DNA of 64,000 bases from Bacteroidales bacterium (GCA_016709865.1 JADJLX010000005.1:1550001-1614000); one strand, 5' to 3'; shown: positions 1 to 11,008, counted from the stretch's first letter. Translations and numbers: made by a program. Notes: generated from the letters alone by a model not told the origin.

Positions 1-3000
1 CAATCATTGTAGTAACACTGAATGGACCACCAGCAACTGCAGTAGTATTGGAAAGCGTCAGATCAAAGGCGCCCAGCTGTAAAACACCTGATGTCAGTGT
101 AAGAATACCGCCAGATGTGATGCTTCCCTGCAACGATTTCTTGCCACCACCGGAAACAGTAAGGTTACGATAATTCGGACTTCCAAATACCGTCTGATCG
201 CCGGCACGGTTATAGTTTATTGTACTGGCAACGGCTGCTGTGGTAAGTGTTCCAGCAAAATTATTTGTTGCTCCGCCAAGATTCAGGTTATGTGTCCGGC
301 TGTTTAAACTCATATCAACTATTCCGGTACCGGATAAGTTTCCAGAAACACTTATTATTCGTGCAGCTCCTCCATCAAATCGCAGAGTTGCATCCGTAAC
401 ATCAAGATTACCATTAAAAGTAATATCTCCGGCACCAAGGGTTTTAATTCCTGATCCTCCGATATTTACATCCTGATAATTTACACTAACAAAAACCTGT
501 TGATCGCCGGCACGGGTATAGTTCACTGTACTACCAGATCCTGCTGTAGTGTTGAATGCTCCTATGGCATTATTGGTACCATTAAGTGTAAGAACATGAG
601 CTAATCCGGCACCACTCATATTAATTGCTCCGGCACCGCTCAGGTTTCCGGTCACAGTAACGTTTCTTGCAACTGTATTTCCAAAATCAAGTGTTCCTAA
701 GGTTAATGTAAGAAGGTTATTAACGGTTATGTCTCCCTGTATTGTCCTTATTTGTGAGCTTGTCTCTGTAACTAAATTATTATATGTTCCTGCAAAAATC
801 TGCTGGGCAACAGCTCCGCTATAATAAACATAACCTGAGCCACATGTAAAGTTTGATATAGCATTATTTGCACCGTTAAGTCTGAGAGTGTGCACAAAAC
901 TGCCTCCGGTCATGTCTATAGCTCCGGTACCACTAAGGTTTCCTGCGACAGTAGCATTCCTTAAGACTGCGTTGTCAAAATAGAGAATAGAACCAGTTAT
1001 AGTAAGGTCACCATTTACAATAAGATTACCTGCCTGAAGTGTCTTATTTCCGCTTCCTGAAAGAGTAAGATTATTATATGTAGTTCCCCTTAATACCTGA
1101 GCCACTCCATTATAATTAACTGTTCCGGTACCTGGTGTGAAAACACCGGTTGAAGTATTATTGCCTCCTATGTTTAAAGTTCCTGTTGTAAATGTCAGTG
1201 CTCCTGCACCAGTCATGTTACCTGCTACATTCAGCGTATTAGTTGTAACATCAAAACTGCCGCCGGCAAGAGTAAGGTCCTTACTCAATGTGATAGCCCC
1301 CTGAGCAGTTTTACCCCCTGCATTACTGATTGTAATGCTTGCATAATCTGCCCTTGTGTCAACTTTTTGACCCGCTGCGCCACTAAAGTTTATTAAGGAG
1401 TTGGCTCCCAGATTAACAGTTGGGGCATTGGTGGTTGATATCGATGAATTTCCATCTATATTAAAACCGTCGAGATCTGTTGTAATAAGTGTACCATTTA
1501 CACTTATAACATTTCCTGCTGCGTTTGATAATATCTGGCCAGTGGTAGTATTTAATGTTCCGTCGATTGAAAGATCAGTTCCGGTACCATCGTAGACAGT
1601 GAAATTATTCGCATTCATAGTTAAAGTACCACCCGTTGCAATGGTCATCTGATCAGCATTATATGTTGCTGCATTCAATGTAATGTTATGCCCGCTTCTT
1701 ATTGTTATTCCTTTGTTATTAGAATAATTTGGAGTTACAGAAGTGGCAGTTCCTAACCCTACTCCAGGATCAACAGGAGTATTTGTTACCTCCCAGACTG
1801 CCAAACCACCATTCCAGTTACCATTTGCTTTTGACCAGTAATATACATCCGGCGCTGAGAATGAAGTAAAATCATTATTATCCAGTTTACCTGAAGTTTC
1901 ATTCAGAGCAGAAGTTGTTAAAGTGGAGTTGGCTAATGGAACCGTATTACTAGCAATATCAGCTGTCCATGTTGATAACCCTTTATCATAGCGCTGCAGT
2001 TTGAAATTTATCTCATCTGCACCAACTACATCTGCTGTCGGATAAGTAAATACTGTTGAATATGTATAAGTAGTTAGAGACGGAGCACTAAAACTCCAGT
2101 ATCTGGTTATATAGTTATCTGTTTCCAGATTATTTGGCTGCTTGGCATCTGTTACTCTGATCCCCAAAGTAGCTGCTGTGGCATTATTTGCAAACGTAAT
2201 CGCAGCAGGACTATACTCAACCGTACCAGCATTATCACCAACAGGGAAAGTAAACACTGGTAGTGGTGCGCCAACTGCAAAACTTCTCTTCAGATAGCCG
2301 GTACCGCTTGTTACAAACATATTATTGGCATTAAAAGCTCCTGCAAGAGTCGCAACCTGCAGATCAGAGTTCTTAATTTCAATGATACCATTTGTAAGAC
2401 TGGTTGTCCCGGTCACATTAAGTTCCTGGTTTCCTAATGTCATAATCAGACCAGCACCTCTGTTCATGTTTAAAGTTGCGATTGTAGTAGGTGAAGAAGT
2501 GAAGAGACCATCAGGAATGGTAAAAGCAGATGCATTTGGATCAAATCGCAAGGAACTTAATGCTCCCGGAGTAAATGTGCCCGAAGTGCGAACAAAAGGT
2601 ATGGCAGCATTTGTAACGAATGCCTGACCATTTAAGTCAAATTCTCCCTTTGTAAGGGTAAGAGAATTACTCATTGTTAATCCCTGGTTATTCCAGGTAA
2701 GCTTATTGTCCCTGTTTATTGTTAAGTCTGAAATAACTACAGGGCTTGCAATGAATGTCCCATCAGGAATCACGAAGGCAGCACCTCCGGTATTACCGGC
2801 AGTTCCAAATACGAAGGATGTTGTATTTCCTCTTGTAATAGTCCCGGATGTTTTGATAATAGGGGTATTGCCATTCTGGAAGGTTATAGTATTAACACCA
2901 ACATTAAATGTTCCTCCATTCATATTGAGTGTCAATGAACCATTAATCGTTAAACCCTGGTTATTCCATGTTAATCCCTGATTTAAAACACTTTTATTAA

Positions 3001-6000
3001 TTCCCAGATCTGCTAAAGCAGTAGGATTATTTGTAAAATAGTTTGCTGGTATTGTAACAGTATTGCCCAGCATCGCAGCCGGTGTTCCAAAATTTATGGT
3101 TGAACCTGAGGCCGTTGTCAACGTACCATTTGTTCTGGCAAGAGGGGCATTGGATGTAATGAAATTAATCTTATTAGCCTGCATGTCGAACACTCCGTTT
3201 GTAAGCGTAAGTGAACCTTGCAATGTAATATCAGGTTTTGCCAGTGATACATTTGTTAAATTATTAACAGTAATATTATTTATATTGCCATCAGCCGTTC
3301 CCGGGACTTCATTTCCAGATATCACCGGTGCTAATGATGTATTATAGTTGATATTATAATTTACATTGGTTAAATTCCAGGCTGGAGTAAGTATCAGAGA
3401 ACCATTTGTTCTTGTGGTTGTAATGGTTGCAGCTGCTCCGGCTCCAAAAGTAAAAGTACTTGCATTGGAGGTTCCAAGGGATCCACTTGTCAGATTCAAT
3501 GTTCCAAGGTTTGAGGCAATTGCCAGATTACTTTTCAGATCAACTGAAGGAGTAGAACCAGAGGTGTTATTTATGCCAAGAGCTAATATCCTTCCTGCGG
3601 TTCCATCAGTAAAAGTACCTGTGCCTGAAATTGTTTGCTGAGCAGTGCCGCTGAATTCAAGATAAGAATTTGCTGATGAGCTATTGAATGTTCCATTATT
3701 TGTTAAATTCCCATTCAGATAAAGAGTTCTTCCGTTTAATCTAAGTTCGCTTGCTGCGCTATTGTTTATTGTTATATCACCTCCTACATAGAACGGACCA
3801 TCATATAAAAGAACATGACGATTGGTCCCGGTAGCTGTATTAATAATAATATTTCCCAAATTATAAGTGCCTGCATTATTGGTTCTTATGTCAAACCCAT
3901 CAGCAGATCCACCTGAACTGGTACTTACACCATCACCAAACTGAATTGTACTTCCTGTAAAATTAGGTGCGACCAGACTCCATAACAATAAAGTTGTCTG
4001 TCCATTACCAGTTGCTGCATATGCAATCGGGTCAACTATTGTCATTTTCCCGCCGGTAAAATTTATTGTCCCCCTTAAGTCAACAAGGTAAGCAGCAGCA
4101 GTAAAATTGTCACCTCCAACATCACTTCTTTGGCAATCAATTATAAGATTTCCATCGCTAATATTAATTGTACCTGATCCCTGGTTATTAATGCCACCAT
4201 AAAGTTTTATTGTTGCATTAGGTCCATCTAATTGTAGTACTGAGGTAGCAGCAGTTAGAACCAATTGATCATTACCGCTTCCATATTCGAAAGTTCCTGC
4301 ACTAACTTGTAATATACCTGAAACAGTAGGCACTCCTGATGAGGTAGCTACTCCCGCACCTACACTCGATATATTTGCTCCGGCATTATTTATCCAAAGT
4401 CTACCGGTTGAGGTACTTATAGTTTGTGAACCATAGTAAGGTGTAATTGCTGAAGCACTTGAAAGTTTAAAAGTACCGTTGGTCAGGTTCAGATAATTGG
4501 CTGCTGATGATGGAGGAGACATTGTAATAAGCCTCTGTACATCAATGATATTAACTGAAGAAGCACCCTTATTTACAGTAATGGCATTAAAGTTACATGT
4601 TGCTCCAGTACCCGTTATTGTATTATCTGTTGCCCCGGTAAAAGTTACATTACATACCTGGCCTGCAGCCTTGTACATATTAAAATCACCGTCCACTACT
4701 AAATTACCAGCAATTGACAATAAGTGTGTGGCATTAAATGCTCCAATGTTGATTGCACTACCTGCATCAACCTGGACATTACCGGTAACATTAATAGTTT
4801 TGTTTGCAACTGCATTTCCCAGAGTTAATACTGAGTTATTTGTAACCAAAACATTTCCGCTTATATTGGTAGTACTGCTTCCTCCTCCAAAAACAGTAGG
4901 AGTGCCGCTTATAACAAAATTTCCAACTATATCGATACCAACTGAAGGTGCAACCGTTACATTGTTTGTTGTAACATTGAGATCATTCCCAATAGTTATA
5001 ATACCTCCATTTATTGTTTTTGTTCCGGAACCTGCCAGATCAATATTGTAAAAACTTGTTGGACCAGAAATAGTTTGTGCTGCTCCGTTAAAAATTATCT
5101 TATCATTAGATATATGACTTGCAGTAGCATTTCCTGACCAATTGCCAACGATTGTGTGTGTAAATCCACCGCCATCAAAGGTAGATCCGGCATTTAGTAT
5201 CACATTTCCCTGAATATCAAGGGCATATCCGGCAGTTGTAGTATTTGAACTTGTAGCGAGGGTTATGTTATTTAACTGGACAGATGTTGGAGTTCCGCTA
5301 ATCACATGATTAGGATCGCCGGCACTTGTAAATACCACATTACAAGCCTGCGCTGCTGAATTGAACATATCAAATGTCCCATTAACAACAAGGTTTTTAT
5401 ATAAATTCAAAGTATGTATTGAAGCAAAAGCTCCAACATTTACATCCCCGCCGAGTAGAACATTCAGATTATTTCTTACTGTTATTGTTCTGGCTACTGC
5501 AATATTTCCAATTGTAAGAACTCCAGATACACCATTTCCTATAGTTAAATCATAAACATCAATATTCTGGTTAACAGTTACAGTATGACCATTTTGGATT
5601 ATGAAAGTACATAATCCGCTTGTGAGATCACCAGCTAAAGGATCTGTGCCTCCACCTGCCGGATTTGAATCCCAGTTGGTTAAAGTGCTGAATAAGCCCG
5701 TACCCTGTGAATAAAAGATAGTACTTGTAGCCCACATTACCAAAGTTCCCGGATCGCCATTATCCTGATCGAATGCTTCACCGGCCAGTGCACCGGAAGC
5801 ACCTGAAAGTGTAATAACTCCAGCTCCTGATGTTTTTCTAATATTATAGGTAGGTCCTGCATTGAAGGTAAGAAGGGAAGAAGCAATCGGATTTGCAAAA
5901 CCATCGAGATTTACATACTCATTAAATCCTGTGCCGTTTGAAAAAGAACCATTATTCAGTGCAGTAATTGCACCATTACTTATTGTAATATTTCCATAAT

Positions 6001-9000
6001 CAAGAGCAAAATAGTTACCTGTAAAAGTACCGGTTGCAGCACTCTGAACTATTGAATATGACCCGGCACCGTTTCTGGTAATCGTAGCCGGTGTGCCGGC
6101 TCCTCCGGCAAATGAGAATGTTCCTGCATTGTTAATGCTCTTACCATTTGATACAAGTAAAACAGCACTATTGTTGACAGTAAAGGTTGCCCCATTTACA
6201 ATATTAATGTTTCCTCCTGTAGTTAAGGTCCTGGTATTCAGACTAAATATCCCACTTGTAACAGTAATATCTCCATCAATTGTGAATGCGGAACCAAGAT
6301 TTGCGCTAAATGCCCCCATTGCAACTTCAAAGTTACTGATTGTGCCTGCGCCGCTTATTGTCTGATTCGACACTCCACTTATTGCCCTTATTTTTCCGGT
6401 ACCTGTATGTGTGCCGTTTACAGTAATATTCCTTATTACATTAATATTATTCCCATTATCAGCTAATGTATTGTTTGTCCCAATATTCAGATCTCTGTTA
6501 ACATTAACAATTCCTGCGGCTGTTTTAGTCACAGCAGCAGAAGCTGTAAGGTATAAATCGCCATAAGATGGAATATTTGAAATAGTCTGAGGCAGGTTTG
6601 AATTATAAAATACGATACTTGAAACATCAAGAGTAATATTTGGAGTAACAAAACCTGTTGGAAACATTGTTGAGCTGGCAGCATTGCCTAAATACAATCT
6701 TGTACCCGCACCAAGTGTCAAGGTCCCGGTTGCATTACCTGTAATCTGAAATCCGTTATCAAGAAGATAGGCAGTACCCGAAACATCCAAGTTTCCATTA
6801 ACTGCTACTGGTGCACCAAGAGTCTTGTTGTTGGTGCCTGACAAACTGAGATTATGATACGTAGTTCCGATTATTGACTGGTTCCCAACCCTTGTGTAAT
6901 TAACAGTATTCAGATTTGCTGTTGCATTTAAAGTAGTTATAGCTGCCCCATTACCAATTGTAAGAATGGAACTTGCCGCCTGAGTCAATCCACCGGTACC
7001 TGATAAAGCATTAGTAACAGTCAGATTATTGTTGTTTGTTAGTGTAACACCAGTAACTGTTACATTAGCTATAGATAATGTGCCTGTAAGATCTTGTGAA
7101 TTAGTATTAAATGTCTGAACTGCATTTCCTGAATTAAAAACACCATTATTGGTTATGCCTCCCTGGAATGTCACAGCTGTACTTGCAGTATTGTCCCATG
7201 TACCATTTAATCCAATGGTTACCAACCCAGTAAATGTTTTTGAGCCAGTTAATGAGTTCAACACTATGCTACCTGAAGTTGCACCGTTACCAATGGAGGT
7301 TGTTCCATTAACTGCCAGAGCAGTTGTAAATACATCTAAAGTGAAAGCACCCTGAGTTGCAGTCAGATTTCCGGTAACAGTTGTTGTTCCTGTACCTGCG
7401 AATGTTGCACCGAAAGCATCATCAAGTTCAAGATTACCGAAAGTATTTGTTGTTCCGGAAATTGCATGAACACCAGCTCCTCCGTTTAAATATAATTTAC
7501 CGGCACCTGAATGAGTTCCGTTATTTGTAACATTTCCGTTTACGGTAATTGTATTGCCGCCATCAGCAAAAGTCCCAAGCAGAATATCAAGATTGCCGTT
7601 AACTTCAATATTGGCAGTTCCGGTTACTGTCCCGGCAGATCTTACAATCAGATTATTGTAGATCAGCTGAGAAGCCGACATATTGCCATTATTGTTATAC
7701 TCTGTGGTACCTCCGCCTGCTAAAACAAAATTATTAACAGTAGCTGAAGGAAAATTTGGTGAGTTTAGTTTTAATGTACCACCGCCATTTAATTCAGTAA
7801 GAGTATTATTGAATTTAAATGTCGACTGGTCAATTGTACCGCCACTGTTAATCGTAATCTTATTACCAGTTGTTGTAACATCTGAAGTAAGTGATACGGT
7901 ACGTCCGGTAAGGATAACAACTTCAGTACCATTCACAGGAATAGAAGTACCGGGACCCGTTAATCCTGAAGGATCTGTAGTCCAGGTTGTTGTCTGATCC
8001 CAATTACCGGTCTGGAAAGAGTATAGAACTGGTGGAATATATGGATTGACTGTAACAACTGCCAGACAATTTGAACTGTTCAGTGCGGCATCAGTAACCG
8101 TAAGTGTTACATTATTAGGTCCGATGTTTGCAACAGTAAAAGCAGTTGGTGCAGCTCCAAGTGTTGGAACTCCGCAATTATCCGATGATCCGTTATCAAT
8201 ATCAGCTGCAACAATTGAAGCATTTCCAAATGCATCTAATGTAACAGTTATGTCTTTGCATAATGCTGTTGGATTAATTATATCCTGTATTGCGACTGCA
8301 TATGCAGGAGTGGTAGTTGCACAAAGAAGTGCTGTTGTCTCAGTTACTGTGACTGTTCCTGGTCCTGCAGGACCCCAATCTACAGTAATGCTACTACCTG
8401 TTGTTGAACCATTTATAGCTCCCCCGGTGATAGACCAACTATATGTGTTTGGAGGATTATTTGCAGTGGAATATACGACACCTGTAGCATTTGGACAAAC
8501 ACTAACAGGACCGCCAATCGAAGGTGATGGAGACGGATTCGCAGTTATTGTCTGCGATCCGGTCATATTATTTGTACATGATGTTGTTGCGTTTGTAGCT
8601 ACAATCGTATATACTCCGGCTGTTTTATTAGGCCACGTTAACAGTAAACCTGATCCTGCGACTGGTGCATCTTCATCTACTCCACCTTTCTTAAGCTGAT
8701 AATTTACTCCCGATTCAGAACTACTAAGTGTAATATCAACACCCGTACCACCTGAACAATAGGTGGTAGATGATGCACCTACGATGTAAACAGCTGGCAA
8801 TGGATCGATGGTAATTACCTGAGATCCAGTCATATTACTTGTACAGAAGGTTGTTGTATTGGTTGCAACAACTGTATAGGTTCCTGCTGGTTTATTATTC
8901 CATGATAATAGAGCACCTGTTCCGGCAACTGGTCCTCCATCATCTGATCCGCCGACTTTGAGCTGATAATTCACTCCTACCTCTGAACCACTGAGCGTAA

Positions 9001-11008
9001 TATTTACACCTGCTCCGCCTGAGCAATATGAAGAAGCAGAAGCGCCGACCGCAAAAGCAGTTGGCAAAGGATTCTCAGTAATAACCTGAGAACCGGTCAT
9101 ATTATTAATACATAAAGTTGCATTATTTGTCGCAACGACTGTATATGTGCCGTTTGTCATGGGTGTCCAGGTCAACAGGGAACCTGTTCCTGCCTGAGGA
9201 GCTCCTTCATCAAGACCGTTTTTCTTCAGCTGGTAACTGAATCCTATATCAGAATCAGACAGAGTTATATCTACTCCGGGTGCGCCGGCACAATAGGATG
9301 TTGCTGAAGCACCAACATTATAAGCAGTTGGCAATACAACACAATCCTGAATTGTATATGTATGAACAGTTATGGTTCCAAGATTAATACCTACAGGAGG
9401 ATTGCTAAGGGTAACAGTGAAGGTTTCATCACCCTCAGGTATAACATCATTTAAAACACTTATCTCAATATGTGCAAATGAGTTTCCCGGCTGAAAAGCC
9501 ACTGTATCTGCAAAAGCAGTATAATCACCCGGAGCAACTGCAGATCCATTAGCTGTTGCAAAATCAACAATCAGTAAGTTCAGAGGAATATAATTCAATC
9601 TTACCGGCAAAATGGCGGGACTTAAACTTTCTGATCCGGCTGATGCAGCTGCAAGAAAGTTAACAGTCGGTCTTACTGCAGCAATAGAAACAAAATCACC
9701 GTCGTTTATATCAATTCCTAATATTTCATATTGCCCTCCACCTAAAGATAACATTTCATAAACTTTTGCGCCGGTGCTGAAATTGCCATCTGCATCAACC
9801 ATCAGTGCATATTTTGTATAACCCACAGGAACCGCAGGAAAAGATGAAGTATTAACAGTAAACTTAACTGTTCCAACACCATTACCCAATCCACCATCGG
9901 TTTCATCTAAACGCCATTCTCTGGCCAGTCTTGAAATATTTAGTCCGGCATCAGGTGCTTCTGTGGTTGTCCAGGCAGCAATAGATCCATTGTCGTGCCC
10001 AAACAAAAGGTAGTCCCCGTTATCTAGTGCGCTTGGAGTATTAACTCTAAGAATATCGTCAGACATTGCATCATTGTGAGTATTAGATGCATCTACCTGA
10101 CCAATTCCTGCCACTGCAAATTTATGAGTGGCATCGTAACTATACTTGTCGTTTGATATAGTAAGCCCGTATTTTGCAGCCAGGTAACTGTTTATAATAT
10201 TTATTTGCGCATTGTTAATCCTGTAATTGTAAAATATTACTTCGGTCATATAACCCTGTAGTCCGCCATCAGTTGCTGTAGCATGCCTTCCTATTCTGGG
10301 ATTTGGAGGAGTAAGATTACCATCTCCATCTGCGACAGAATTTTCCATGGTGCCATTAAGATAGAACCTGTAGTCCACACCTCTGTTACGCATATAATCG
10401 ACGAGTTGAAACGAAGCAGTATTAACATTTGTGGTACTTAACAATCCACCTAATCCACCTCCACCGTTATCTCTTTTCTGAAAGAAATACTTGTTTGTCC
10501 CAGCGAATTTCAGACTAGTCAGCTCATTAGTTGCAGTAGTTCGGTCAATAACATAATCACCAGCACCATCATTGGTTCCCCCAGCTGTGTAACCTGTGGC
10601 CTGAAACACCGTTACAACTGAAAAACCACCAGTTCCGGGAATGCCTAGTGCCGGAGCATCAATAAAATCATCGCTGAAAAGTATAGCTGGAAGGCCGTTA
10701 ATGATATTAGTTTTAAACTGTGGCTTAAGAGGGACATTTGTCTGAACTGCATGATTGTTATTTCCTGAAAAATCATTCCATTGCTCAACAAACTGATTAT
10801 TAGTAGCGAGATTAACTCCGTTATCTCTGTAAACACCAGCATCAGATTTCAGCCACAATCTGTTTGTAGTGCTGTTTCCCACACCACCCGGACCAGACTG
10901 CGAAAAAGCAGAAGGCATGAAGAGGCATAAAAGTACAGTAATCAGAAGTGAAATTAATTTCGCACGTCTCATATAGTCAGGTTCAAAATATTTCTTAAAT
11001 AATCTCAT
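1..11008 (-). CDS. Giant modular surface adhesin-like protein, 3' end beyond the window
   Basis: The frame starting at ATG 11008 (alternative ATG 10972) stays open to base 1, giving at least 3,669 codons; the C-terminus lies outside the window. A signal peptide ends near residue 37 (...MPSAFSQ). Then come a concanavalin/LamG-like domain (about 45-290, with NSYLAAKYGLTIS) and its follow-on region (to about 440), a Calx-beta domain (about 441-553), three ~89-residue Ig-like repeats containing YC.G..GV.ITLS (about 553-820), a PKD-like and an HYR-like domain (about 820-990). The rest is Thr/Asn/Gly-rich beta-strand repeats of the type NY.RAGDQ.. and Y.NLT.SG.G.KTL. Spacer modules with G.W...W recur near 8000, 5700 and 1820. 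Such proteins are usually type IX secretion cargo; a C-terminal sorting domain would be expected beyond the left edge. The function, probably adhesion, is inferred from architecture. Confidence 0.9.
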   Translation of the reverse strand, partial: MRLFKKYFEPDYMRRAKLISLLITVLLCLFMPSAFSQSGPGGVGNSTTNRLWLKSDAGVYRDNGVNLATNNQFVEQWNDFSGNNNHAVQTNVPLKPQFKTNIINGLPAILFSDDFIDAPALGIPGTGGFSVVTVFQATGYTAGGTNDGAGDYVIDRTTATNELTSLKFAGTNKYFFQKRDNGGGGLGGLLSTTNVNTASFQLVDYMRNRGVDYRFYLNGTMENSVADGDGNLTPPNPRIGRHATATDGGLQGYMTEVIFYNYRINNAQINIINSYLAAKYGLTISNDKYSYDATHKFAVAGIGQVDASNTHNDAMSDDILRVNTPSALDNGDYLLFGHDNGSIAAWTTTEAPDAGLNISRLAREWRLDETDGGLGNGVGTVKFTVNTSSFPAVPVGYTKYALMVDADGNFSTGAKVYEMLSLGGGQYEILGIDINDGDFVSIAAVRPTVNFLAAASAGSESLSPAILPVRLNYIPLNLLIVDFATANGSAVAPGDYTAFADTVAFQPGNSFAHIEISVLNDVIPEGDETFTVTLSNPPVGINLGTITVHTYTIQDCVVLPTAYNVGASATSYCAGAPGVDITLSDSDIGFSYQLKKNGLDEGAPQAGTGSLLTWTPMTNGTYTVVATNNATLCINNMTGSQVITENPLPTAFAVGASASSYCSGGAGVNITLSGSEVGVNYQLKVGGSDDGGPVAGTGALLSWNNKPAGTYTVVATNTTTFCTSNMTGSQVITIDPLPAVYIVGASSTTYCSGGTGVDITLSSSESGVNYQLKKGGVDEDAPVAGSGLLLTWPNKTAGVYTIVATNATTSCTNNMTGSQTITANPSPSPSIGGPVSVCPNATGVVYSTANNPPNTYSWSITGGAINGSTTGSSITVDWGPAGPGTVTVTETTALLCATTTPAYAVAIQDIINPTALCKDITVTLDAFGNASIVAADIDNGSSDNCGVPTLGAAPTAFTVANIGPNNVTLTVTDAALNSSNCLAVVTVNPYIPPVLYSFQTGNWDQTTTWTTDPSGLTGPGTSIPVNGTEVVILTGRTVSLTSDVTTTGNKITINSGGTIDQSTFKFNNTLTELNGGGTLKLNSPNFPSATVNNFVLAGGGTTEYNNNGNMSASQLIYNNLIVRSAGTVTGTANIEVNGNLDILLGTFADGGNTITVNGNVTNNGTHSGAGKLYLNGGAGVHAISGTTNTFGNLELDDAFGATFAGTGTTTVTGNLTATQGAFTLDVFTTALAVNGTTSIGNGATSGSIVLNSLTGSKTFTGLVTIGLNGTWDNTASTAVTFQGGITNNGVFNSGNAVQTFNTNSQDLTGTLSIANVTVTGVTLTNNNNLTVTNALSGTGGLTQAASSILTIGNGAAITTLNATANLNTVNYTRVGNQSIIGTTYHNLSLSGTNNKTLGAPVAVNGNLDVSGTAYLLDNGFQITGNATGTLTLGAGTRLYLGNAASSTMFPTGFVTPNITLDVSSIVFYNSNLPQTISNIPSYGDLYLTASAAVTKTAAGIVNVNRDLNIGTNNTLADNGNNINVIRNITVNGTHTGTGKIRAISGVSNQTISGAGTISNFEVAMGAFSANLGSAFTIDGDITVTSGIFSLNTRTLTTGGNINIVNGATFTVNNSAVLLVSNGKSINNAGTFSFAGGAGTPATITRNGAGSYSIVQSAATGTFTGNYFALDYGNITISNGAITALNNGSFSNGTGFNEYVNLDGFANPIASSLLTFNAGPTYNIRKTSGAGVITLSGASGALAGEAFDQDNGDPGTLVMWATSTIFYSQGTGLFSTLTNWDSNPAGGGTDPLAGDLTSGLCTFIIQNGHTVTVNQNIDVYDLTIGNGVSGVLTIGNIAVARTITVRNNLNVLLGGDVNVGAFASIHTLNLYKNLVVNGTFDMFNSAAQACNVVFTSAGDPNHVISGTPTSVQLNNITLATSSNTTTAGYALDIQGNVILNAGSTFDGGGFTHTIVGNWSGNATASHISNDKIIFNGAAQTISGPTSFYNIDLAGSGTKTINGGIITIGNDLNVTTNNVTVAPSVGIDIVGNFVISGTPTVFGGGSSTTNISGNVLVTNNSVLTLGNAVANKTINVTGNVQVDAGSAINIGAFNATHLLSIAGNLVVDGDFNMYKAAGQVCNVTFTGATDNTITGTGATCNFNAITVNKGASSVNIIDVQRLITMSPPSSAANYLNLTNGTFKLSSASAITPYYGSQTISTSTGRLWINNAGANISSVGAGVATSSGVPTVSGILQVSAGTFEYGSGNDQLVLTAATSVLQLDGPNATIKLYGGINNQGSGTINISDGNLIIDCQRSDVGGDNFTAAAYLVDLRGTINFTGGKMTIVDPIAYAATGNGQTTLLLWSLVAPNFTGSTIQFGDGVSTSSGGSADGFDIRTNNAGTYNLGNIIINTATGTNRHVLLYDGPFYVGGDITINNSAASELRLNGRTLYLNGNLTNNGTFNSSSANSYLEFSGTAQQTISGTGTFTDGTAGRILALGINNTSGSTPSVDLKSNLAIASNLGTLNLTSGSLGTSNASTFTFGAGAAATITTTRTNGSLILTPAWNLTNVNYNINYNTSLAPVISGNEVPGTADGNINNITVNNLTNVSLAKPDITLQGSLTLTNGVFDMQANKINFITSNAPLARTNGTLTTASGSTINFGTPAAMLGNTVTIPANYFTNNPTALADLGINKSVLNQGLTWNNQGLTINGSLTLNMNGGTFNVGVNTITFQNGNTPIIKTSGTITRGNTTSFVFGTAGNTGGAAFVIPDGTFIASPVVISDLTINRDNKLTWNNQGLTMSNSLTLTKGEFDLNGQAFVTNAAIPFVRTSGTFTPGALSSLRFDPNASAFTIPDGLFTSSPTTIATLNMNRGAGLIMTLGNQELNVTGTTSLTNGIIEIKNSDLQVATLAGAFNANNMFVTSGTGYLKRSFAVGAPLPVFTFPVGDNAGTVEYSPAAITFANNATAATLGIRVTDAKQPNNLETDNYITRYWSFSAPSLTTYTYSTVFTYPTADVVGADEINFKLQRYDKGLSTWTADIASNTVPLANSTLTTSALNETSGKLDNNDFTSFSAPDVYYWSKANGNWNGGLAVWEVTNTPVDPGVGLGTATSVTPNYSNNKGITIRSGHNITLNAATYNADQMTIATGGTLTMNANNFTVYDGTGTDLSIDGTLNTTTGQILSNAAGNVISVNGTLITTDLDGFNIDGNSSISTTNAPTVNLGANSLINFSGAAGQKVDTRADYASITISNAGGKTAQGAITLSKDLTLAGGSFDVTTNTLNVAGNMTGAGALTFTTGTLNIGGNNTSTGVFTPGTGTVNYNGVAQVLRGTTYNNLTLSGSGNKTLQAGNLIVNGDLTITGSILYFDNAVLRNATVAGNLSGTGAIDMTGGSFVHTLRLNGANNAISNFTCGSGYVYYSGAVAQQIFAGTYNNLVTETSSQIRTIQGDITVNNLLTLTLGTLDFGNTVARNVTVTGNLSGAGAINMSGAGLAHVLTLNGTNNAIGAFNTTAGSGSTVNYTRAGDQQVFVSVNYQDVNIGGSGIKTLGAGDITFNGNLDVTDATLRFDGGAARIISVSGNLSGTGIVDMSLNSRTHNLNLGGATNNFAGTLTTAAVASTINYNRAGDQTVFGSPNYRNLTVSGGGKKSLQGSITSGGILTLTSGVLQLGAFDLTLSNTTAVAGGPFSVTTMI
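8545..9350 (-). repeat. Three tandem Ig-like domain repeats inside the giant gene
   Basis: Three copies of about 267 bp (roughly 9080-9350, 8815-9080 and 8545-8815) encode the same fold. Each contains YC(A/S)G..GV(D/N)ITLS followed by YQLK..G, a tryptophan strand, TYTVVATN-type strand and a closing C..NMTGSQ.IT. The similarity is visible at DNA level, for example the recurrent antisense string around 9100, 8830 and 8560, so the copies arose by duplication. Boundaries are approximate. Confidence 0.8.

Noticed and set aside
4497..5051. 184-codon plus-strand frame, rich in V, P, L
   Set aside because: It is antisense to the giant gene; Thr/Asn/Gly-rich repeats leave long open antisense frames by composition. 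No signal, domain or promoter supports it.
240..7997. Other plus-strand frames of 60-100 codons in 0.2-8 kb
   Set aside because: All are shadows of the giant minus-strand frame, which is supported by a continuous domain series.
8046..8699. 217-codon plus-strand frame
   Set aside because: It is the antisense of the PKD/HYR-like and third Ig-like repeat domains and has only low-complexity hydrophobic sequence.
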